Below, in pieces: positions 57,674-64,000 of a stretch of 64,000 nt of DNA; the first letter of the stretch is position 1; each line of letters starts with the position of its first letter. The notes beneath the pieces were generated by a model. It ran no database searches. It was given only the letters and a program-made list of their open reading frames with translations, and had not been told where the DNA came from. Position numbers and translations under genes: made by a program. This DNA comes from Candidatus Gillettellia adelgis (GTDB lineage: Bacteria > Pseudomonadota > Gammaproteobacteria > Enterobacterales > Enterobacteriaceae), in assembly GCA_020541285.1 (NCBI GenBank), contig CP047043.1:558001-622000 (forward strand). The letters run 5' to 3'.

Positions 57674-57749
57674 GAAGTACTCATGAGTAATGCTATTAAA
57701 AAAGTACTTGCTACTTTATGAAAATTAAAAAGCATTACATGAGTACTTC
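57674..57749. repeat. Long inverted repeat with nested hairpin
   Basis: GAAGTACTCATGAGTAATGC (57674-57693) pairs with GCATTACATGAGTACTTC (57732-57749), with only a 2-nt bulge. Inside the loop a second hairpin pairs AAAGTA (57701-57706) with TACTTT (57712-57717). There is no T-run on either side. It begins about 170 bp past the tsf stop. Confidence 0.65.
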
Positions 57750-58792
57750 ACTAATGTTGTTCTAGTGCAATAGTTAAAATGTAAACATTAGTTTTAGTCA
57801 TCCGTTGCTGGATATAAGAGTTTTATCAAAAATAATAGAAGATAATATTTATACGCTTGCTATTAATTGCTAAAACATTAGAATAATGGGAATAAAACTA
57901 GATATAATGTTTTTCAAAAAATATACATTACTAAAAGTAACTTTATTTTTTTTACGTCGAATACACTGACCGGTTTTCGATAGTCGATAAATGTAGAATA
58001 TAATACTTGATAGCATGACTATGCTGGATTTTTTAACATTTATCGTAGTAGCTAATGTTAATAATATCACTAGTCTAATGAAACAGAGTATATATGTGTC
58101 ACTTAGTAAAGATTTATAAAAGGCTGAGGTATTAGCAATCGCAGCATGGGTATAAACATCGTGTCGTCTATCGTAATCAAGGTCGATCAATTTCAGTAAA
58201 TCATTAGTAAGTTAATGAATTCATAAAGAACTTACGAACGTTAGTTGCGAAGTATGAGTTAGTACAAATGCAATTAGAAGTTATATATACCTTGAACGTC
58301 AAATATTTTTTGATTCTGAGTGCGTTCTGATTATAGCCTAAATCAGGTATAGGTAAGGTTATATTACTTATATTTAAGAGTATAAGGGTGTGATTTATCT
58401 GCAGGTAGTGCTGGATATTGTCTCTGGTACATCGGTATGCTCGGTGATTGTTAATGATATTAGAATGTGTGAATTATCACAGTAGCTCCAGTATCCTCTA
58501 GCTTAGAGGGCAGCTTTATTTAACGATATGCTACAGAGAATATCGAGGTTCTATTAATAACTAAAATATCGGAAGAGTATTGTGGTATTATCATATAATC
58601 CATAGTATATAGTAATGAGCTAACGATAAATTCTGCTTAAATAAGCAAGGTTATGCGGTTAGTTAGAGAAATTGTGTCAATTATAATCTATATATGCTCT
58701 AATAAAATAGAGTTAATTTAATGTACTATATTTTGGATATGATACTATCAGTAGACTTTGCTAGCAGCAAAGAATCTACATTTTAAAATAAA

Positions 58793-58813
58793 TTGACATG
58801 ATTGTCCTATAAT
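58793..58813 (+). promoter_or_regulatory. Promoter-like TATAAT before pyrH
   Basis: A consensus TATAAT at 58808-58813 lies 53 bp before the pyrH ATG. A TTGACA sits at 58793-58798, but only 9 bp away, too close to pair with it. The true -35 is unclear. With the large gap from tsf, pyrH probably needs its own promoter. Confidence 0.4.
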
Positions 58814-58866
58814 AGTTAGACAAAGTATGCGTATTAGTTAACCATTTCGTTCTTGGGAAGAACACT

Positions 58867-59592
58867 ATGCCTATCAATAAAAAACCCATATATCGACGTA
58901 TTTTGCTTAAACTAAGTGGTGAAGTCTTGCAAGGCACAGAGAACTTTGGTATTGATGCTAGTGTGCTAGATCGTGTAATTCAGGAAGTTAAAGAGTTGCT
59001 CCAACTGAAAATTCAGGTCGGAGTAGTAATTGGTGGTGGCAATTTATTTCGTGGTACGGGTTTGGAAAAATCTGGTATGAATCGCGTAGTGGGCGATCAT
59101 ATAGGCATGCTAGCGACCATAATGAATGGATTAGCGATGCGTGATGCACTAGACCGTATGGCTATAAATTCTCACTTGATGTCAGCAATTCAAGTGAACG
59201 GGATATGTGATCACTATAGCTGGGAAGAGGCAATAAATCTTCTGAATAATAATCGCGTAGTGATCTTCTCAGCAGGTACAGGCAACCCGTTTTTTACTAC
59301 TGATTCTGCTGCTTGTTTGCGTGGAATCGAGATCAAAGCAGATGCAGTGTTAAAAGCTACTAAAGTAGATGGAATATATTCCGCAGATCCATTGAAATAC
59401 CCAGATGCGAAACTATATAAGCAATTAACTTATCAGGATGTGCTTACGCATGAGTTAAAAGTGATGGATTCAACGGCTTTTACCTTAGCTCGTGATCATG
59501 ATCTGCCTATCCTTGTATTCAATATAAATAAGCCTGATATATTACGTCGAGTGGTTATGGGTGAAAATGAAGGCACTCTTATCCATAGATAA
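58867..59592 (+). CDS. pyrH: UMP kinase
   Basis: PyrH phosphorylates UMP to UDP, a hexameric enzyme of the amino-acid-kinase fold and essential for pyrimidine nucleotides. At 241 aa it equals E. coli. Motifs include [63 protein letters not shown] and [13 protein letters not shown]. The ATG at 58867 gives an N-terminus like E. coli ([15 protein letters not shown]). It is part of the conserved rpsB-tsf-pyrH-frr-dxr-uppS-cdsA order. Confidence 0.98.
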   Translation: MPINKKPIYRRILLKLSGEVLQGTENFGIDASVLDRVIQEVKELLQLKIQVGVVIGGGNLFRGTGLEKSGMNRVVGDHIGMLATIMNGLAMRDALDRMAINSHLMSAIQVNGICDHYSWEEAINLLNNNRVVIFSAGTGNPFFTTDSAACLRGIEIKADAVLKATKVDGIYSADPLKYPDAKLYKQLTYQDVLTHELKVMDSTAFTLARDHDLPILVFNINKPDILRRVVMGENEGTLIHR

Positions 59593-60020
59593 GTCAATAT
59601 TATAGAATAGCTTCTTGCTTAGTGTGTATTATTATTCTTGGTTTGAATGCGGATAGCGTAGCGTAGAGTATGTAATAAGCATTAAAGAGTATTTCAGTGC
59701 AATATGGTAATCAATAGCCTTATACAATATATTATGATCTCTATTACACTTAATTAACGAAATACCAAGAGCGTGATTAATAGAGCAAGAATAGACTAAA
59801 GTGATTTATGCTATAAATGATAGATTATACCTCAAAAAACAAAAGTTCATATCACTATAGAAAGCTAGACGAGTAAGTAGCGATAGAAGTTAGTCAAGCA
59901 AATAAACGTATATAAATTAAAATATTATAGATGTAAGTGTTATTAGTGCTAATTGAGTATAGTTGATGTACGTGATTGATATGTCAACTACTCAGTAACT
60001 TATTTAAAAGGGTTTGCAAT
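59593..60020. other. Spacer between pyrH and frr
   Basis: 428 bp of AT-rich DNA, larger than the E. coli spacer. No gene remnant or convincing promoter was seen. Confidence 0.5.
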
Positions 60021-60578
60021 GTGATTAATAAGATCAAAAAAGATACTGATATACGCATGGGGAAAAATGTAGAAGCATTTAAAAAACAAATTAGTAAAAT
60101 TCGCACGAGTCGTGCGTCTCCGAGCATTTTGGATGGTATTATAGTAAAATGCTATGGCACTGAACTTCCATTGCGTCAATTAGCTGGCGTGACCGTTAAG
60201 GATGCACATACCTTAGTAATTAACCTGTTTGATTACTCTACGAGCGCGATGATTAAAAAGGCTATTCAATCTTCTAATTTAGGTTTAAACCCACATTCAA
60301 TAGGTAATGTGATTCACGTTCCATTACCCCTTTTAACCGAGGAGCGTCGTAAAGATCTTGTTAAAGTTGTACGATTTGAAGCCGAACAGTGTCGCATATC
60401 AGTACGTAATGCGCGCCGTGATGCTAATGATAAGATGAAAATATTACTGAAAGATAAAGAAATCAGTGCAGATGTAGATCGGCGTTTTCAGGACGAAATT
60501 CAAAAAATGACTAATACCTATATTAGGTTGCTTGATGTGGCATTAATAAATAAAGAAAAAGAGTTATTAGAGTTCTAA
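60021..60578 (+). CDS. frr: Ribosome recycling factor (GTG start)
   Basis: RRF, with EF-G, splits post-termination ribosomes. I start it at a GTG at 60021: AAGG lies 9 nt upstream, the residues ([13 protein letters not shown]) align with E. coli MISDIRKDAEVRM, and the length becomes 185 aa, exactly that of E. coli. An ATG at 59976 would add 15 unsupported residues. The three-helix bundle and hinge are intact, with [44 protein letters not shown] and RRDANDKMK. Confidence 0.97.
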   Translation: MINKIKKDTDIRMGKNVEAFKKQISKIRTSRASPSILDGIIVKCYGTELPLRQLAGVTVKDAHTLVINLFDYSTSAMIKKAIQSSNLGLNPHSIGNVIHVPLPLLTEERRKDLVKVVRFEAEQCRISVRNARRDANDKMKILLKDKEISADVDRRFQDEIQKMTNTYIRLLDVALINKEKELLEF

Positions 60579-60875
60579 TTATATTTTACCGTGGTATAAG
60601 TTAAAAGGATAGAGGTAGAGTAAACATCGAATATACTTTGATGGAGTGGTATCTGTTGTAGACTGTCAGGTAAACTGTATGGATAAAATTTATTAATTTC
60701 TAGTGGTTGACACTAGTTGGTAAATATAGGGATAAATAAAGAACCTAACGTGTATATAAGTTGAATCACAACAGACTTAAGTTGTTATACTTATTAAATA
60801 CTCCTAGATCAGGAATGTCTAAGGTTACACATTGGGACATTGACTATCTTATTAAGCAGCTACTCAAAGACGCTA

Positions 60876-62072
60876 ATGAAACAAATGACTATTCTTGGTT
60901 CAACTGGCTCGGTAGGTATTAACACCTTAGCTGTAGTCAGGAAAAATCTGCAGCATTTTTCAATTAAAGCATTAGTTGCTGGAAAAAATGTAACTGTAAT
61001 GGCACTGCAGTGTATGGCGTTTCGTCCTGTTTATGCGGCCATGACGGATGAAAGTGCAGCGCGTAAACTACGCGGTATTCTGGAAGAGAATGGACTACCT
61101 ACCCAAGTATTAGCAGGTGAACAAGCTGCCTGTGAATTGGCAGCATTAGGGGATGTTGATCAAGTGACAGCAGCTATTGTTGGTGTAGCAGGGCTACTAC
61201 CAACCTTAGCAGCAATTCGCGCTGGTAAACAGGTTCTACTAGCAAACAAAGAATCATTAGTGACTTGCGGTCGCATTTTTATGGAGGCGGTAAAAACAAG
61301 TCAGACACAATTATTGCCGTTAGACAGCGAGCATAACGCAATTTTCCAAAGTTTACCTGAAGGTGTGCAGCAACAGTTAGGTTATGCATCATTAAAGGAG
61401 CATGGTATTTCTCGTATTATACTTACCGGCTCTGGCGGCCCATTTCGCACTATGCCCTTAAACCAGTTTTCTTTGATAACACCAGCCCAAGCTTGTGCTC
61501 ATCCTAATTGGTCTATGGGAAAAAAAATCTCAGTAGACTCTGCCACCATGATGAATAAAGGGTTAGAATATATTGAAGCACGGTGGTTGTTTAATGCCTC
61601 TGCTGCACAAATGGAAGTCATTGTGCATCCGGAGTCTGTGATTCACTCGATGGTACGCTACGCTGATGGCAGTGTGCTAGCTCAATTGGGTATACCAGAC
61701 ATGCGAATACCCATTGCTCATGCGATCGGTTATCCGCAGCGAATGAATTCTGGTGTGGACGTATTAGATTTTTGCTGTATAGGTTCGCTAACTTTTGCTA
61801 AAGCAGAATCTGAGCGTTATCCTTGTTTATATTTGGCTATTAAAGCTTTTGATGCTGGCCAAGCAGCTACTACTACGCTAAATGCTGCTAACGAAATTGC
61901 CGTTGCAGCTTTTTTAAACAAAAAAATTCGATTTACTGATATCGTAAAAATTAACTACCAGGTTTTGGAACGCCTATCGTCACAAGATCCAACCTCTATT
62001 GGTGAAGTTTTAGAAATCGATCGTCAAGCACGTTCTATAGCTAAAAAAGCCGTGATGTCAATGCGTGTTTAA
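60876..62072 (+). CDS. dxr: 1-deoxy-D-xylulose 5-phosphate reductoisomerase
   Basis: Dxr (IspC) makes 2-C-methyl-D-erythritol 4-phosphate, the committed step of the MEP isoprenoid pathway. The ATG at 60876 ([14 protein letters not shown]) gives 398 aa, the E. coli length; a TTG at 60840 in the same frame is unlikely. The NADPH motif GSTGSVG, the metal-site D150 and E152 ([12 protein letters not shown]), the flexible-loop [20 protein letters not shown], and [10 protein letters not shown] are present. Its product feeds UppS, the next gene. Confidence 0.98.
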   Translation: MKQMTILGSTGSVGINTLAVVRKNLQHFSIKALVAGKNVTVMALQCMAFRPVYAAMTDESAARKLRGILEENGLPTQVLAGEQAACELAALGDVDQVTAAIVGVAGLLPTLAAIRAGKQVLLANKESLVTCGRIFMEAVKTSQTQLLPLDSEHNAIFQSLPEGVQQQLGYASLKEHGISRIILTGSGGPFRTMPLNQFSLITPAQACAHPNWSMGKKISVDSATMMNKGLEYIEARWLFNASAAQMEVIVHPESVIHSMVRYADGSVLAQLGIPDMRIPIAHAIGYPQRMNSGVDVLDFCCIGSLTFAKAESERYPCLYLAIKAFDAGQAATTTLNAANEIAVAAFLNKKIRFTDIVKINYQVLERLSSQDPTSIGEVLEIDRQARSIAKKAVMSMRV

Positions 62073-62342
62073 GAAACACTGTAACTCGACTTCATTAATT
62101 ATTTTTAAATATTGTCGTGAGATCTATATTTATATTTTTTGAAATAAAATAGTTTGTACCCATTATGAATGAGTATATTATTAATGACGACCTGATTAAG
62201 ATTGCAACTGTCCATTCTATTTGTAGAAACCGCGCGTATTACTATAGATACTTAAACACCTGTTTTCAGTGCATATATTCTTATATAAAACATGATTTAA
62301 AAGAAAATTATATATTGCTATTAAGGAAATTCAGCATCGGTT

Positions 62343-63119
62343 ATGGCGTCTGTAGAGCCACAAAAGGCTAATCCACTTCAGTTAGAAGCACGCCATGTTG
62401 CCATTATTATGGATGGCAACGGACGTTGGGCTAAACATCAAGGAAAGGTGCGTGTCTTTGGTCATAAAGCGGGTGTGAAATCCGTACATCGTGCAGTGAG
62501 CTTTGCTGCTAATAATCATTTAGAAGCACTCACACTATATGCTTTTAGCAGTGAAAATTGGAGTCGCTCGATACAGGAAGTATCCGCGTTAATGGAACTA
62601 TTTATCCGTACATTAGATAATGGGTTGAAAAGTTTGCATAAACATAACGTCAGATTTCGAGTAATCGGTGACATTACTCGTTTTAGCAAGCGTCTTCAGG
62701 AGTGCATTTATCGCTCTAAACATCTCACAAAAAATAATAACGGTTTAACATTAAACATTGCTGCAAATTATGGCGGCCGATGGGATATTATTCAAGGAGT
62801 AAAAGCCTTGGCCGAACAAGTGCAAGGTGGCGTGTTACGTCCAGATCAAATTAGTGAAAAAATACTAAGTAAGTGCGTCTCCATGAGTGATTTAGCACCA
62901 GTTGATCTAGTTATTCGTACTGGCGGTGAACACCGCATTAGTAACTTTTTACTTTGGCAAATTGCATATGCTGAACTGTATTTTACCGATGTTCTTTGGC
63001 CCGATTTTGATGACAATGTCTTTAAAGGCGCTTTACATGCATTTGCACAACGTGAACGTCGTTTTGGTGGCACAACAGTTGTCGCGTCTACATCTACATC
63101 TCATCGGAGGAATATTTGA
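62343..63119 (+). CDS. uppS: Undecaprenyl diphosphate synthase
   Basis: UppS (IspU) extends farnesyl diphosphate with eight cis isoprene units to the C55 carrier used for peptidoglycan and LPS. It has 258 aa (E. coli 253). The catalytic aspartate is D24 in HVAIIMDGNGRWAK. Also seen are GHKAGVKSVHRAV, TLYAFSSENWSR, LNIAANYGGRWDI, VDLVIRTGGEHRISNFLLWQ and YFTDVLWPDF. The start at 62343 is the only ATG that fits. The stop overlaps the cdsA start by four bases, so the two are translationally coupled. The frame at 62165-62371 upstream has no known content. Confidence 0.98.
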   Translation: MASVEPQKANPLQLEARHVAIIMDGNGRWAKHQGKVRVFGHKAGVKSVHRAVSFAANNHLEALTLYAFSSENWSRSIQEVSALMELFIRTLDNGLKSLHKHNVRFRVIGDITRFSKRLQECIYRSKHLTKNNNGLTLNIAANYGGRWDIIQGVKALAEQVQGGVLRPDQISEKILSKCVSMSDLAPVDLVIRTGGEHRISNFLLWQIAYAELYFTDVLWPDFDDNVFKGALHAFAQRERRFGGTTVVASTSTSHRRNI

Positions 63120-63967
63120 TAAAAGATCGTCTTATAACTTCTGGAATTTTAATTCCACTAGTCATTGTAAGTCTATTTTTTCTGCCACAGTTAGTTTTTT
63201 TACTTATAACGTTCATGATATGTATACTAGCTTCTTGGGAATGGAGTCAATTCATTGGTTTTACTACTTACCCAAAATGCATTTGGTCGGAGATGTTTTG
63301 CAGTTTTTTACTGTCACTCATACTTCTTAGTATATCCGTCTATTATCATCTTATTAATTTTCCCGCGGTATTTGACTTTTTACTATGGTTATCGCTGATT
63401 TGGTGGTTAGCTGCACTACTACTAGTAGCCATGTATCCTTGTTCAGCAATAGTGTGGCATCATTCGCCTTTATTGCGCTTACTTTTTGGTTTGCTAACTA
63501 TCGTGCCTTTCTTTGAAGGTATGTTAGCTCTACGTCAGTTTGGCTATGCAGATAATCATCTAACGGGTGCCTGGATGCTCTTGTATGTGATGCTACTTGT
63601 ATGGGGTTTAGATTCTGGCTCTTATATATTTGGTAAGTTATTTGGAGCGCATCCGTTAGCACCGCGGATTTCTCCAGGAAAGACTTGGGAAGGATTAATT
63701 GGCGGTTGCATAACTTCAGCATTAGTCTCATGGTTGTTTATGCGCTATGTGTCACTTCATATAGCGTCAATTACCCTTATAGTATCTTCCGTGATTACTG
63801 TATTAGCTGCGGTATTAGGTGATTTAACTGAAAGTATATTCAAACGTGAAGTAGGTATTAAGGATAGTGGGTATATAATACCGGGTCACGGCGGTATACT
63901 AGATCGTATTGATAGCTTAACCGCAGCAGTGCCTGTGTTTTCCTGTCTAATATTTTTAGTCTTTTAA
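63116..63967 (+). CDS. cdsA: Phosphatidate cytidylyltransferase (TTG start)
   Basis: CdsA makes CDP-diacylglycerol from phosphatidic acid and CTP at the inner membrane, the common precursor of PE (through Psd), PG and cardiolipin. The start is TTG at 63116, within TTGA overlapping the uppS stop; GGAGG lies 5 nt upstream. The 283-aa protein has about eight membrane segments. The C-terminal CDS signature is intact: VLGDLTESIFKREVGIKDSG, then PGHGGILDRIDSLTAAVPVF. The preceding GSYIFGKLFGAHPLAPRISP and GKTWEG are also conserved. The gene is complete; the window ends 33 bp later. Confidence 0.97.
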   Translation: MIKDRLITSGILIPLVIVSLFFLPQLVFLLITFMICILASWEWSQFIGFTTYPKCIWSEMFCSFLLSLILLSISVYYHLINFPAVFDFLLWLSLIWWLAALLLVAMYPCSAIVWHHSPLLRLLFGLLTIVPFFEGMLALRQFGYADNHLTGAWMLLYVMLLVWGLDSGSYIFGKLFGAHPLAPRISPGKTWEGLIGGCITSALVSWLFMRYVSLHIASITLIVSSVITVLAAVLGDLTESIFKREVGIKDSGYIIPGHGGILDRIDSLTAAVPVFSCLIFLVF

Positions 63968-64000
63968 TGCATTTGTTACAGAGAGTAAAGTAATAATGTT

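Larger units (their letters stand above)
57503..58866. other. Enlarged tsf-pyrH spacer
   Basis: About 1.36 kb where E. coli has roughly 150 bp, with no gene lost from the ancestral order. It contains a long inverted repeat with a nested hairpin (57674-57749, listed) and a promoter-like TATAAT before pyrH. A minus-strand frame of 106 codons at 57870-58190 is AT-rich with no recognisable motif. Confidence 0.5.

Noticed and set aside
63996-64000. Possible start of rseP
   Set aside because: An ATG at 63996 after cdsA would fit the enteric cdsA-rseP order, but only five bases remain in the window.

Overview
The window is AT-rich DNA from a gammaproteobacterium of the order Enterobacterales in the middle of genome erosion, most likely an insect endosymbiont. 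All 30 recognised protein genes match enterobacterial proteins at nearly full length. Many keep Escherichia coli residue numbering exactly (RNase T D23/E25/D125/H181/D186, RNase II D201/D207/D209/D210, Map D97/D108/H171/E204/E235, Psd G253-S254, Dxr D150/E152). Yet only about 48% of the 64 kb is coding. The rest is low-GC, stop-filled DNA, and some of it still holds readable remains of genes in their ancestral places. A Sodalis-allied or Serratia symbiotica-like lineage would fit; the window alone does not name the species.

Layout. (1) 1-8 kb: rnt, grxD, mepH (its frame is broken at a run of nine A), a decayed pdxJ, then acpS. (2) 8-15 kb: rnb and the MFS transporter yajR, isolated in empty DNA. 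(3) 17-34 kb: tRNA-Ile2(CAU) next to the macromolecular-synthesis operon rpsU-dnaG-rpoD, then tsaD, plsY, a dead folB, cca, hldE and a dead ribB. This is the E. coli gene order with losses. (4) 35-45 kb: yciC with a decayed yciB, then epmA, mscM-psd, a dead rsgA, and orn. (5) 46-53 kb: fpr, lonH-fabA, fabV. (6) 54-64 kb: map divergent from rpsB-tsf-pyrH-frr-dxr-uppS-cdsA, an almost complete translation / isoprenoid / phospholipid cluster.

Function. What survives is the information-processing core (sigma-70, primase, S21, S2, EF-Ts, RRF, Map, TsaD, Cca, EpmA, RNases T and II, Orn) and envelope building: PlsY, CdsA and Psd for phospholipid; FabA, FabV and AcpS for fatty acids; Dxr and UppS for undecaprenyl lipid; HldE for LPS heptose; MepH for peptidoglycan; MscM against osmotic shock. 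What has died is biosynthetic or dispensable: pdxJ (vitamin B6), folB (folate), ribB (riboflavin), rsgA (30S maturation) and probably yciB. Losing three vitamin genes in one window points to supply from the host or a co-symbiont.

No CRISPR array, insertion sequence, phage or novel multi-gene system was found. The most unusual signals are the poly(A)-interrupted mepH, the gene ghosts that still keep frame and position, a 17-codon reading frame overlapping the fpr start, and several strong palindromes in otherwise featureless spacers.
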